From assembly GCF_002270355.1 (NCBI RefSeq), contig NZ_NJFZ01000003.1, positions 346,307 through 410,306 of the forward strand: a stretch of DNA of 64,000 nucleotides, in the 5' to 3' direction. Below, piece by piece: positions 34,059-43,737 of the stretch (the stretch's first letter is position 1; every line of letters begins with the position of its first letter). This stretch comes from Flectobacillus sp. BAB-3569 (lineage in GTDB: Bacteria > Bacteroidota > Bacteroidia > Cytophagales > Spirosomataceae). A program made the position numbers and the translations under genes. The notes under the pieces are model-generated. The model was not told where the DNA came from and ran no database searches. It saw only the letters and a list, made by a program, of their open reading frames with translations.

Positions 34059-37000
34059 ATGATTCCTATTAAGTTGTCCATAAAGGGCTTGTATTCATAT
34101 CGCGAAACACAGGTCGTTGATTTTACCAAGTTGACCGAAGCATCTATTTTCGGGATTTTTGGGAAAGTTGGCTCTGGTAAATCCTCTATTCTAGAGGCGA
34201 TTACCTTTGCTTTGTATGGCGATACCGAAAGAATGAACAAGTCGGGTGACGACCGAAACTATAATATGATGAACCTGCGCTCGGATGAACTCCTCATTGA
34301 TTTTGAGTGTCGTGCGGGCAAAGACAACCACTTGTATCGTTTTACAGTAAAAGGGCGTAGAAATAGCAAGAAGTTTGACGATGTAAAAACTTTTGAAAGA
34401 AAAACTTATCAATGGATGCCCGAATTATCCGATTGGGCGCCTATTGAAGTCGAAAATGCTGCCGAAAAAATTATAGGTCTTTCTTACGAAAACTTTAAAA
34501 GAACGATTATTATTCCTCAGGGGCGTTTTCAGGAGTTTATCGAATTGCCTTTGTCGAAACGTACCCAGATGATGAACGAGATATTTCAATTGGAGCGTTT
34601 TGATTTGGCGGCTAAGGTAAAGGTGTTAAAAGAGACCAATGAAAAACAGCTTGAACATCTAAATGGTAAAATTGCTCAATTAGGACAAAGTACCCACGAA
34701 CAGTTAGAAGCCGTAAAAGACCAGATTCAGGCATTACAAACTTTATTGACCCTCAAAACACAAGCACTCAACGACAAAGTAAATGATGAAAAAAGCTTGG
34801 ATTGGATAGCCAAACTATTTAAGAGTTTAGAAGAAACCGTAAAGCAACTTCAGATATTAGAGGCGCAAATACCCGATTTTGAAACAAGAGAAAATCGCCT
34901 GAAAGTCTACCAAAAGGTATTGATGCAACTCAAGCCTTTGTTTGCGCAGCAGCAGGCTCGTTTGGCAGAACAACAAAAAGACTCTCTGGCATTTACTCAT
35001 AAAACCGCTGAACAACAGACTTTTTTACAACAAATACAACAGTCACAAGCGAAGCTCGATGAGCTAAAACCTGCTTTTGAACAAAAAGAAAACCTGCTAA
35101 AAGAAGCGGAAGAATGGAGCTGGGCTTTGAAATGGAAACAAGCTACAAGCGAGAAATTGAAGTTGCAAGAGCGTTTGGAAAAAGGCAAATTAGCGGTAGA
35201 ACAACAGCGTAGCAAAATTCAAACTGGACAAACGGAACGTCAACAAATTGAGGAAGATTTACAAAAAATCAAATCCCAACTGGTTGACTTGCACAAACTT
35301 TCGCAAGTGGCTACGTGGTTTGGGCAAAAAAGAAATCTTTTGCAACAAAGGCAACATATTATAGATGCAGGCAAAGAAGCCAAACAAAAGACCGAGGGCT
35401 TCGAACAACAACTTCAGGCAATTGAGCAAGATGAGGTTTTTCAAGGACAAATTACTCAAGTGCTTGAACCCAATCAGCGAGGTATTTTGGTAGAGCAGCT
35501 CAAGCAGGATTTTCAACAAAAAATAGATTTTCATCAGCAACATATTGCGCAATTCGAAATGCAGAAGGCTTTGCAGGCGTACGCCAACGCCTTGAACGAT
35601 GACGAGCCTTGTCCGCTGTGTGGCGCAATTCATCATCCTGATAAACTGACATCTTCGGAGGATTTTTCTCAGAAAATACAAGCAGAAAAGACAAGCCAAA
35701 AAGCTTGGCAAAATCGTTTACAACGAATCGAACAACTCAATGCACAATGGGATGCGATAGAACAAAATATAGCTGTGTGGAATGCTGAACGCAACAAACA
35801 GGGTATTTTGTACAAGGATATACAGACTAAGATACAGGAGCATGATCAGATTTTTGTATGGTCAGAGTTTTCGAAAGAGGATGAAGAATACCTTCAAAGA
35901 GCTTTTTCTGTTTCAGAACAACAAGTAAAGGAAATAAAAGCTTTTGAAGAAAGACGAAGTGCTCAAGAGCAACAACTGCAAGTTTGGCAAAAGGATTTGG
36001 AAGAAAAGTTTTTGCCAACTTTACAAAAAATAGAAGTTGAAATCTCGGCAAAGGATTCGGAGGTAAATACTACTCAGGCCCAAATACAGCGCCTAGATAT
36101 GTTGACATTGGAAAAAGAAACGGCCGACAGTATTGCCAACCATATTCAAAGACTACAAAATCAATATCAGGATTTAGTCAAAAATGTAGAGCAATTACAA
36201 AAAGACCTTCAATTGTTGCAAGACAAAAATAATCGTCTCGAAGGTGAAATTGTGGCGTTGAAACAAAATCTAGAACAACATCAAAAGGTAATTCAGGATT
36301 TTGAAAAACAACTTCAATCGGCGATGAACGAAATGGGCTATGTGTCGCAACAAGAAGTAGAGCAGATTTTGGCTTGGAACTTGGCAATCGATACAGAACA
36401 AAAAGCCATTGAAACTTTCAAAGTGCAATGGCAAGCGACCCAACAACATCACAAATCACTATCAGAAGAAACGAAAGGCTTGCGATATGATGTTGAGATA
36501 CATAAGCAACTTTTGGCGGATATAGCAACATTACAAAATGAAATAAATACCTTGCAAGCCGAAGCTGGGGCACTCAAAGGACGTCAATTGCAATTGGAAC
36601 AAGATTTGGCTACTCAAGCAAATTTATTGAAGGAAAAAGAAGCTTTGGAGATTCGTCGTGCTGACATAGATACGTTGGCGAAATTGTTTAAAAGTCAAGG
36701 TTTTGTAGGCTTTGTATCTGGTATGTATCTGCAAAACCTTTGTAACCAAGCCAATGAGCGTTTTAGTAAAATGACCCGACAGGCTTTGCAACTCGAAATT
36801 TATGAAACGCGCCCCTCAGAATTTGATTTTAGAGTGAGAGATTTGCTCAATGAGGGCAGAACCAGAGCGGTCAAAACGCTGTCAGGGGGACAAAAATTCC
36901 AAGTAGCGTTGTGTTTAGCACTGGCCTTGGCAGACAATATCCATGCGCAAACACAATCGACCAATAATTTCTTTTTCTTGGATGAAGGTTTTGGGTCGTT

Positions 37001-37163
37001 GGATAAAGATTCGCTAACAGAAGTTTTTGAAACCTTAAAGTCCTTACGAAAAGAAAACCGCATTGTCGGCGTTATTTCTCACGTAGAAGATTTACAACAA
37101 GAAATAGAAAGTTATATCACCGTAGAAAACCACCCAGAAATGGGAAGCCAGATTAAGTGTTGA
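34059..37163 (+). CDS. sbcC: SbcC-like SMC-family nuclease subunit
   Basis: 1034 aa from the ATG at 34059. Walker A GKVGSGKSS near residue 35 and Q-loop-like IIIPQGRFQEF. Long coiled coils rich in Gln/Glu with a zinc hook CPLC near residue 519, then the ABC signature VKTLSGGQKFQVAL near 939 and Walker B FFFLDEGFGSLD. This is the SbcC/Rad50 architecture that, with SbcD, opens DNA hairpins and protein-blocked ends. No sbcD gene is in the window on either side, so the partner is elsewhere. The window is rich in inverted repeats, natural substrates for this enzyme. Confidence 0.92.
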   Translation: MIPIKLSIKGLYSYRETQVVDFTKLTEASIFGIFGKVGSGKSSILEAITFALYGDTERMNKSGDDRNYNMMNLRSDELLIDFECRAGKDNHLYRFTVKGRRNSKKFDDVKTFERKTYQWMPELSDWAPIEVENAAEKIIGLSYENFKRTIIIPQGRFQEFIELPLSKRTQMMNEIFQLERFDLAAKVKVLKETNEKQLEHLNGKIAQLGQSTHEQLEAVKDQIQALQTLLTLKTQALNDKVNDEKSLDWIAKLFKSLEETVKQLQILEAQIPDFETRENRLKVYQKVLMQLKPLFAQQQARLAEQQKDSLAFTHKTAEQQTFLQQIQQSQAKLDELKPAFEQKENLLKEAEEWSWALKWKQATSEKLKLQERLEKGKLAVEQQRSKIQTGQTERQQIEEDLQKIKSQLVDLHKLSQVATWFGQKRNLLQQRQHIIDAGKEAKQKTEGFEQQLQAIEQDEVFQGQITQVLEPNQRGILVEQLKQDFQQKIDFHQQHIAQFEMQKALQAYANALNDDEPCPLCGAIHHPDKLTSSEDFSQKIQAEKTSQKAWQNRLQRIEQLNAQWDAIEQNIAVWNAERNKQGILYKDIQTKIQEHDQIFVWSEFSKEDEEYLQRAFSVSEQQVKEIKAFEERRSAQEQQLQVWQKDLEEKFLPTLQKIEVEISAKDSEVNTTQAQIQRLDMLTLEKETADSIANHIQRLQNQYQDLVKNVEQLQKDLQLLQDKNNRLEGEIVALKQNLEQHQKVIQDFEKQLQSAMNEMGYVSQQEVEQILAWNLAIDTEQKAIETFKVQWQATQQHHKSLSEETKGLRYDVEIHKQLLADIATLQNEINTLQAEAGALKGRQLQLEQDLATQANLLKEKEALEIRRADIDTLAKLFKSQGFVGFVSGMYLQNLCNQANERFSKMTRQALQLEIYETRPSEFDFRVRDLLNEGRTRAVKTLSGGQKFQVALCLALALADNIHAQTQSTNNFFFLDEGFGSLDKDSLTEVFETLKSLRKENRIVGVISHVEDLQQEIESYITVENHPEMGSQIKC

Positions 37164-37241
37164 GTTTTGAGTTGTGAGTGCTGAGTTTTTAATTCCTCAC
37201 TCAATGAACTCAACACTCAACACTCAAAACTCACAACTCAA
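37154..37241. repeat. Intergenic family B inverted repeat
   Basis: TTGAGTTTTGAGTTGTGAGT faces ACTCAAAACTCACAACTCAA, giving an imperfect long stem that fills the whole gap between sbcC and the next glycosyltransferase. The unit has a 7-bp period (AACTCAA). Confidence 0.75.
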
Positions 37242-37988
37242 ATGATTTCCGTAACAATACTTACCAAAAATAGCGAAGCGCGGTTGGCGCAGTGTTTGGA
37301 TGCCTTGAAGGGATTCGATGAAGTCATTGTGCTTGACAACGGGTCGACCGACCAGACTTTGGCAATTGCTTGCCAATATCCCAATGTATGTGTGCATGAG
37401 CATCCATTTTTGGGCTTTGGTAAGATGCGCAATTTGTCAGTGAGCTTTTGTAAAAATGATTGGATTCTGTGGGTCGATTCAGATGAGGTATTAGACCCGA
37501 TTTTGATACAAAACATTCAAAATCTATCGCTCAACCCTAAGCATTTGTATCGTTTTTTACGAAAACAATATTACAATGGCAAATACATCAATGGCGCTGG
37601 TTGGGGCAATGACAAAGTAACACGACTTTTTCATAAAAACAGTACACAGTTTAACGACAAAGATGTTCATGAAGGATTAAATACCAAAGGTTTACAAATT
37701 GTAGATATTGAAGGAGTTATCCATCACTATTCCTATGAAACAGCAGACCAGCTTTTGGCAAAAATGAACTATTATTCCACTCTTTTTGCGGTGCAAAATC
37801 AGCACAAAAAAGGGACACATCCTGTGATTGCCTATTTCAAAAAGACCTTTCATTTTTGGAATTACTATTTACTCAAAAAAGGATTTTTGTATGGCTACGA
37901 AGGCTATTTGATTTCGTATTGCAATGCACAAGGCGCATTTTTTAAATACATGAAGCTTTATGAAATGAATCAGAAAGAAAAATCATAA
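37242..37988 (+). CDS. Family 2 glycosyltransferase
   Basis: 248 aa. GT-A start SVTILTKNSEARLAQCLDAL, LDNGSTDQTLAIA, WILWVDSDEVLDP (metal-binding DSD), DVHEGLN and VIHHYSYET. This wording is that of the WaaE/KdtX-type beta-glucosyltransferases used on lipopolysaccharide core. Starts directly after the family B repeat; followed 32 nt later by a second GT2. Confidence 0.9.
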   Translation: MISVTILTKNSEARLAQCLDALKGFDEVIVLDNGSTDQTLAIACQYPNVCVHEHPFLGFGKMRNLSVSFCKNDWILWVDSDEVLDPILIQNIQNLSLNPKHLYRFLRKQYYNGKYINGAGWGNDKVTRLFHKNSTQFNDKDVHEGLNTKGLQIVDIEGVIHHYSYETADQLLAKMNYYSTLFAVQNQHKKGTHPVIAYFKKTFHFWNYYLLKKGFLYGYEGYLISYCNAQGAFFKYMKLYEMNQKEKS

Positions 37989-38020
37989 CTTGCGCCTTTA
38001 TTTTTTGCTCTCTTTAAACA

Positions 38021-38746
38021 GTGAACCGAACTACTAAATTGGATGTCGTACATCCGTGCTACAATCCCCACGAAGGTTGGGAAAAGGAGCTTTTACATTA
38101 TTATAAAATATTTGTCTCGCAACTCCCTTCTCAGGTGGAGGTTAAATTGTATTTGGTTGATGATGGTTCTATCAGAGGAGTAACAGGAGCCCATTTGCAA
38201 TATCTCCAAGAAAATATCCCTTCTTTCGAGTATGTTACGTATTCCCAAAATAGGGGAAAAGGATTTGCTTTGCGTACTGCTATCGCCAAAACACAAGGCG
38301 ATTTGATTATTTATACCGATGCCGATTATCCGTATCGTATGGAAAACGCTTGGGAGATGTTTAGGTTATTGAACGACGAAAATTATGATGTGGTTTTGGG
38401 CGTTCGTGACGACCATTATTATAGTCAATTACCATTTTTGAGAAAAGTATTCTCTTTGTCCTTACGCACGATGAACCATGTTTTTTTCCCATCGATGTTT
38501 GTAAAAGATACCCAATCAGGCTTAAAAGGATTTAATCAAAAAGGGAAAGAAGTGTTTCTCAAAACTCATATCAACTCGTTTTTATTTGATATGGAGTTTG
38601 TGGTATTGGCGTCACGTCGTAAAGATTTACGACTGGCCAAAATACAAGTACATGTACGCGATGGCATAAGTTTTTCACAAATGAGCTGGAAAACGATTAA
38701 ACAAGAACTACTGAGTTTTCAAAATATTTTTAGTCGAAGTAAATAA
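38021..38746 (+). CDS. Dolichol-phosphate-mannosyltransferase-like GT2
   Basis: 241 aa from GTG 38021. GT-A motifs VDDGSIRG, YSQNRGKGFALRTAI, IIYTDADYPYRM and DTQSGLKGFNQ; the NRGKGxAlr and D(T/S)QxGlK patterns mark the DPM1/GtrB class that loads a sugar onto a lipid carrier. Part of the surface-glycan cluster 37.2-46.7 kb. Confidence 0.88.
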   Translation: MNRTTKLDVVHPCYNPHEGWEKELLHYYKIFVSQLPSQVEVKLYLVDDGSIRGVTGAHLQYLQENIPSFEYVTYSQNRGKGFALRTAIAKTQGDLIIYTDADYPYRMENAWEMFRLLNDENYDVVLGVRDDHYYSQLPFLRKVFSLSLRTMNHVFFPSMFVKDTQSGLKGFNQKGKEVFLKTHINSFLFDMEFVVLASRRKDLRLAKIQVHVRDGISFSQMSWKTIKQELLSFQNIFSRSK

Positions 38747-38749
38747 GAG

Positions 38750-38972
38750 ATAGAAGTGATGAGTTTTGAGTTTGGAGTGATGAGTTTGGAATGATGAGTC
38801 GAACCGAGTACTGCCCTCACTGCCCTTGTTGGAGTTTTCTCCAACAAGCATTTGCGTCAGCTACTGAGCAATTATGAGATGATTAACTTATTGGTTTTTA
38901 GACACTTATGTTCACAATTCATAACTCATAATTCAGCACTAATACGGAATTCTACTAATTTTTTTTATTTTT
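38750..38972. repeat. Family B repeats with a perfect short hairpin
   Basis: GATGAGTTTTGAGTTTGGAG precedes, and CACAATTCATAACTCATAAT follows, a perfect hairpin CTTGTTGGAGttttCTCCAACAAG-type with arms 38825-38834 and 38839-38848. It has no T tract, so it is not a clear terminator. Confidence 0.6.
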
Positions 38973-39758
38973 ATGCTAAAAGCAATCTTAACATTTGACG
39001 TAGAAGAGTTTGATGTGCCTTTGGAATACGGTCAACAAATCACGATGGAGGAACAGATAGAGGTTTCGACTCGTGGGACATTGCTTTTGAAGGCATTATT
39101 AGATAAACATCAAGTAAAAAGTACTATTTTTTGTACAGGACAATATGCACTTTCTCAGCCTGAGTTATTGAAAACTTTGGCCGAAAAACATGAAATTGCT
39201 TCGCATGGAATGTATCACAGTAGTTTTGATGCTAAAGTTGATTTACCCGCTTCCAAAAAGTTACTTTCTCAAATCACAGGACAGTCTGTTGAAGGATTCC
39301 GAATGGCGAGGATGATGCCTGTCGAAAATCAGGATATTGCGGATGCTGGATATGTGTATAATGCTTCCTTGAATCCAACTTTTTTGCCAGGACGTTACAA
39401 CCATTTAGATAAACCGAAGCTCCCTTTTGTACAGGATAAACTATGGCAAATTCCTGCCACGGTTACCCCAAACTTGCGTTTCCCGATGTTTTGGTTGAGT
39501 TTCAAAAACTTACCCTTTAGCGTTTACAAAATGTTTTCTACTAGCGCTCTCAATCGCTATGGGATTATTAATTTGTATTTCCACCCTTGGGAGTTTACCG
39601 ACCTTTCTGCTTACACCACTATTCCCGCGTATGTGCGTAAGCATTCAGACAGCGTACTTTTACAGCGTTTGGATGACTATATTACTTGGCTAAAAGCGAA
39701 AGGAGTCACCTTCATTACGATGAAGGAATATGTGGAGGAGTTGAAGCAGAAAAAATAA
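38973..39758 (+). CDS. Polysaccharide deacetylase (NodB-like)
   Basis: 261 aa. NodB motifs: LTFDVEEFDVP (metal Asp-Asp pattern altered to DVEE), STIFCTGQYALSQPELLK, EIASHGMYHSS (His-x4-His metal site), EGFRMARMMP, and C-terminal INLYFHPWEF. This layout is that of the DUF3473/XrtA-type deacetylases. It would remove N-acetyl groups from a glycan made by this cluster. Confidence 0.88.
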   Translation: MLKAILTFDVEEFDVPLEYGQQITMEEQIEVSTRGTLLLKALLDKHQVKSTIFCTGQYALSQPELLKTLAEKHEIASHGMYHSSFDAKVDLPASKKLLSQITGQSVEGFRMARMMPVENQDIADAGYVYNASLNPTFLPGRYNHLDKPKLPFVQDKLWQIPATVTPNLRFPMFWLSFKNLPFSVYKMFSTSALNRYGIINLYFHPWEFTDLSAYTTIPAYVRKHSDSVLLQRLDDYITWLKAKGVTFITMKEYVEELKQKK

Positions 39759-39843
39759 AGTATTTGAAAAACGCTCAAGTAAAGCCATTGAATATCTAAT
39801 AAAATTCTCTTTCCAACCGCTAGATACATAGATAGTAATTTTT

Positions 39844-41004
39844 ATGAAATTTGACTTTTTGCTCAATAAGCGCAACATCTTGTTTATTTGGATTGCCGTG
39901 GCAGTAGCAATGGCCATGAAGCAATACTTTACGGGCGATAATCCGCATGCGCATATCAACAACTTCATTATTTTCAGAACGAGCTTCTGGCACTTGATTC
40001 ATCAGGAGCACTTGTACGCTTATCATCCTGACGAATATGTAGATTTGTTTTTGTACGGACCACCTTTTGCGGTTATGATAGCGCCTTTAGCCCTATTGCC
40101 TACTTTAGCAGGAGTAATTTTGTGGAATGTTGCTAATGCGGTAGCATTACTTTTTGCTATTTATGAATTACCTTCTTTTGACGAAAAAACCAAGGCTATT
40201 ATGTCGTGGCTTTGTCTGAATAGTTGTATTACTAGCCTTATCAATGTGCAGTATCATGGTATTGTGACCGCCTTGATTATTTTGGCATATACTTTTATCA
40301 AAAAAGAAAAAGACTTTTGGGCTGCCTTTTGTATTGTGCTGGGTACAATGACCAAACTGTATGGCGTAGTAGGTTTGGCATTTTTCTTTTTCTCCAAAAA
40401 TAAACTTAAACTTATTGCCTCAGGCTTGTTTTGGATAGCGGTGTTGTTTGTATTGCCAATGGCGTTTAGTTCGCCAACTTATATCCTTCAGACTTACCAA
40501 GAATGGTTTGAAGTATTGGTGAAAAAGAATGCTATCAATGAGGTTTTGACGAATCCTTATCAAGATCTTTCGGTGATGGGTATGGTACGAAGATTGGCGC
40601 AAGATGCTAGTATTTCAAATTTATGGTATATCCTACCAGCGGTTTTGGTTTTTTCGCTGTCATATATACGAATCAACTTGTTTTTCAATACCCGTTATCA
40701 ATTATTGCTTTTATGCTCAACGTTGATGTTGGTCGTTTTGGCAAGTACAGGCACCGAAGCATCTACCTTGTTGATTGGATTTGTAGGCGCAGTGATTTGG
40801 TATATGCAAAGTGCTAAAACTTCTACCGATAAAGCGTTGTTTATTTTTGCTTTGCTGGTGACAAGTTTTGGACCTACCGACTTGATGCCCAAATATATTA
40901 GAAATGAATTTTTAAGAAAATATGCCCTAATGGTTTTACCCATGTTACTAGTTTGGATAAAAGTTCATTGGGAAATGCTGGTGAGTAAGAAAGAGGAGTT
41001 TTGA
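39844..41004 (+). CDS. GT87/DUF2029-type membrane glycosyltransferase
   Basis: 386 aa with about eight to ten hydrophobic spans (KRNILFIWIAVAVAMA, FAVMIAPLALLPTLAGVI, LKLIASGLFWIAVLFVLPMA, LLLCSTLMLVVLAST). An early periplasmic Asp-bearing loop (YHPDEYVDLFLYGPPFAVMI) resembles the PF09594 catalytic loop. These enzymes use polyprenol-linked sugars outside the membrane, fitting the DPM1-like gene two genes upstream. Confidence 0.82.
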   Translation: MKFDFLLNKRNILFIWIAVAVAMAMKQYFTGDNPHAHINNFIIFRTSFWHLIHQEHLYAYHPDEYVDLFLYGPPFAVMIAPLALLPTLAGVILWNVANAVALLFAIYELPSFDEKTKAIMSWLCLNSCITSLINVQYHGIVTALIILAYTFIKKEKDFWAAFCIVLGTMTKLYGVVGLAFFFFSKNKLKLIASGLFWIAVLFVLPMAFSSPTYILQTYQEWFEVLVKKNAINEVLTNPYQDLSVMGMVRRLAQDASISNLWYILPAVLVFSLSYIRINLFFNTRYQLLLLCSTLMLVVLASTGTEASTLLIGFVGAVIWYMQSAKTSTDKALFIFALLVTSFGPTDLMPKYIRNEFLRKYALMVLPMLLVWIKVHWEMLVSKKEEF

Positions 41005-41602
41005 GTGCTGAGTTAGGAATGTTGAGTTTTGAGTGAAGGGACAAAGGAGCAAAGAGTACTGAGTGAAGGCACAAAGTGGCAAAGGCACATAGGCACAAAG
41101 TGATTTGAGTTTTGAGTTGGGAATGCAGAGTTTTGAGTTAAGGGACAAAGGCATTTAGGCACAAAGGCACAAAGTGATTTGAGTTTTGAGTTAGGAGTGC
41201 AGAGTTTTGAGTTTAAGGGACAAAGGAGCAAAGGCACAAAGTGAATTATTATCTAGTTCGAGACTTAGTCTCGGACTATGTTTTGTTACAGTTTGTAAAC
41301 TGTTTTAAAAAATGAGTCCAAGACTAAGTCTTGAACTAGAGCGTGTAGAGTTTTGACTGACATATTCCAACTCAAAACTCTACACTCCTCACACAGCACT
41401 AAAATCAACTTTGTGCCTATGTGCCTTTGCCACTTTGTGCCTTCACTTAAAACTCTACACTCCTCACACAGCACTAAAATCAACTTTGTGCCTCTGTGCC
41501 TTTGTCGCTCTGTGCCTTCACTTAAAACTCTATACTCCTCACACAGCACTAAAACGACTTTGTGCCTATGTGCCTTTGCTCCTTTGTGCCTTCACTTAAC
41601 AT
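41005..41602. repeat. 600-bp inverted array of 75-bp tandem repeats
   Basis: The right half has three copies of a 75-bp unit (the word CTCACACAGCACT ends at 41400, 41475 and 41550). The left half has two to three copies of a 74-bp unit in opposite orientation (TGATTTGAG at 41101 and 41175). Each unit joins family A (GGCACAAAGG) and family B (AGTTTTGAGT) words. In the centre TAGTTCGAGACTTAGTCTCG (about 41257) faces AGACTAAGTCTTGAACTA (about 41320). It fills the whole gap between two convergent genes. Confidence 0.85.
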
Positions 41603-42412
41603 CTATTCTGCAAAAGCAATAATATCGAAGTGTTTCCAATCTAGCATATTTTGTTTTTGAGGAATAGGCGTAATGGCTGCATCTTCTTCAAAATCATCCA
41701 TTTTGTTGATTTTATAGCCTTTTTGACTAATATAATCAAACAAATCGTGGCGGTCTTGCTCTGATAAATCTTTGAAACATTCAAAAATCAATGTGGGCTT
41801 GTACTGGTCAAGAAGCTTACTGATTGATTTCAAGATTTGAATATCATACCCTTCTGCATCTACTTTAATTAAGGAGATTTTACTCACTTCTGGATATTGT
41901 GTGTGAATAAAGTTTTGAAGGTTGACGCCTTTTACTTTTTCTCCTAAACCAAATTTTCCATTTTTTCCACTGATTCCACCATTGTTGAAGCTGGCCTCAG
42001 AAGAAGCATACGAATACTCGCCTTCTTCCACTGCAATAGCGTAAGGTAAAGGAATAATGTTGGAAATGTGACGATTTTGATCGGCGTTTTTCTGTAAAAT
42101 TTTAAAAACGTGAGGGTTTGGGTCAAAGGCCAAAACTGTGCCTTGCGCGCCAACTGCCAAAGCCATTGGGAGAGTAGTATCGCCAATGTGTGCGCCGATG
42201 TCAATGACAAAATCGCCAGTTTTGAGGAATTTACGATAGAAATTAACCTGACTGAGTGAGATAGTTTTCTCTTGTTCTAAAGGATTTAACCAACAAGTGA
42301 AGTTGATATTGCCGATTCCTTCGATTGAGATGACAGAGGTTGCGTCACCATAATCACTAAATTTGCGTTTGGCCACAAACTTAGTGTACTTCTTTTTTAG
42401 GTAATTGAACAT
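41603..42412 (-). CDS. FkbM-family methyltransferase
   Basis: 269 aa. SAM-binding motif GDFVIDIGAHIGDTTLPMAL, then VLAFDPNPHVFKIL and ISLIKVDAEGYDIQILKSI, the exact FkbM wording. Methylates a sugar in surface glycans; substrate unknown. Convergent with the GT87 gene across the large inverted repeat; divergent from the following GT4 gene. Confidence 0.92.
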   Translation of the reverse strand: MFNYLKKKYTKFVAKRKFSDYGDATSVISIEGIGNINFTCWLNPLEQEKTISLSQVNFYRKFLKTGDFVIDIGAHIGDTTLPMALAVGAQGTVLAFDPNPHVFKILQKNADQNRHISNIIPLPYAIAVEEGEYSYASSEASFNNGGISGKNGKFGLGEKVKGVNLQNFIHTQYPEVSKISLIKVDAEGYDIQILKSISKLLDQYKPTLIFECFKDLSEQDRHDLFDYISQKGYKINKMDDFEEDAAITPIPQKQNMLDWKHFDIIAFAE

Positions 42413-42520
42413 TTGTATGTGTGTTTAAAGTTGGACTATACTTGCATTAGAGGAAATATACGTTCTGTAAAAATAGCTTTAAATTTGCATAAAAAAGGGT
42501 TTATAACATTTTTTAACAAT

Positions 42521-43504
42521 ATGCACATTTTGATTTTCCACAATGCAGTATTGCCTGCATTGGAGTACGGAGGAACCGAGCGAGTGGTTTGGTGGTTGGG
42601 CAAAGAGTTGACCCAAATGGGGCATCGTGTGTCATTTTTGGTGGCAAAAGGTTCAGAATGTCCATTTGCTGAGGTGCTGTTTTATAATCCCGAGCTTTCA
42701 TTAAGTCTACAAATTCCTGATTATATCGATGTAGTACATTTGAGTATTCCACCTCCCGAAGATTTCCCGAAGCCTTATATTTATACGGTTCACGGTAATC
42801 CAAGAGCTGATGAAGTGCTCGATCACAATGCAGTATTTGTTTCAAAAAATCATGCAGAGCGTCATAATTCAACGGCTTATGTGTTGAATGGAGTCGATTT
42901 TGAAGATTATCCCAAACCTTCATTTTCACATCAAAGAGGGCATACTCATTTCTTGGCAAATGCCTCATGGCGAGTGAAAAATGTTAAAGGAGCGATTCAT
43001 ATTGCCAAAAAAGCAAATGAAAAGTTAGCAGTTATGGGCGGGCATCGTCTCAATTTTAAGATGGGATTTCGTTTTACTCCCGATCGCCATGTAAGATTTC
43101 ATGGAATGGTAGGAGGAAGGGTAAAGTTTGATTTATTACATCGTTCCAAAGCTTTACTATTCCCTGTGTTATGGCATGAGCCATTTGGATTGGCGATTGT
43201 CGAAAGTCTTTATATGGGTTGTAGTGTTTTGGGAACGCCCTACGGTTCGCTACCCGAAATTGTAACACCAGAAGTTGGATTTTTATCTATTTCGGAAAAT
43301 GAGTTGGCTGAGAAGCTGAAAAATATAGCACAGTTTGACCCAAAAATTTGCCATGAATATGCCAGAGATACTTTCACTTCTCGACAAATGGCATTGGGAT
43401 ATTTGCAGTATTTTGAAATGGTTTTATCAGGAAAAAAAATCAACTCGGTTGCACCAAAAGCCCTGTTTGATTATCCTAAATTTTTACCTTACGAAGTAAA
43501 TTAA
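42521..43504 (+). CDS. Family 4 glycosyltransferase
   Basis: About 327 aa from ATG 42521 (MHILIFHNAVLPALEYGGTE); the earlier in-frame ATG at 42413 adds 36 residues without glycosyltransferase features. GT-B fold: YGGTERVVWWLGKELTQMGH, YTVHGNPRAD, NASWRVKNVKGAIHIAKKA, KALLFPVLWHEPFGLAIVES (E-x7-E motif). Member of the GT4/GT1 group; sugar unknown. Confidence 0.9.
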   Translation: MHILIFHNAVLPALEYGGTERVVWWLGKELTQMGHRVSFLVAKGSECPFAEVLFYNPELSLSLQIPDYIDVVHLSIPPPEDFPKPYIYTVHGNPRADEVLDHNAVFVSKNHAERHNSTAYVLNGVDFEDYPKPSFSHQRGHTHFLANASWRVKNVKGAIHIAKKANEKLAVMGGHRLNFKMGFRFTPDRHVRFHGMVGGRVKFDLLHRSKALLFPVLWHEPFGLAIVESLYMGCSVLGTPYGSLPEIVTPEVGFLSISENELAEKLKNIAQFDPKICHEYARDTFTSRQMALGYLQYFEMVLSGKKINSVAPKALFDYPKFLPYEVN

Positions 43505-43554
43505 AGAGGGCGTAATCTAAGTAATTGAGCAGAATAATATTTAAGTTATGTGTT

Positions 43555-43695
43555 TAGGCACAAGGCAACAGGCACAAGGCACAGAGTGTTAAAATGTTTT
43601 TATTAATCACAGCTATGCTTTTTTCCAAAGCCCACCGCCGAAAGCTGATACCTGAATGCCTTAGGCACAAAAATTAAATTTTATTTTGCCCACTA
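43555..43695. repeat. Intergenic repeats (families A and E)
   Basis: AGGCACAAGGCAACAGGCAC (family A variant) then CCAAAGCCCACCGCCGAAAG and GCTGATACCTGAATGCCTTA (family E). Very similar order to 59974-60095. Between convergent genes. Confidence 0.65.
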
Positions 43696-43737
43696 ACTTA
43701 GGGTGCACTCTCTTTAGAATTTTATGATGTTTATGGT

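Noticed and set aside
41286-41622. Open frames on both strands within the 41-kb repeats
   Set aside because: They are translations of the tandem repeat (75 bp is a multiple of three, so frames stay open) and have no protein character.
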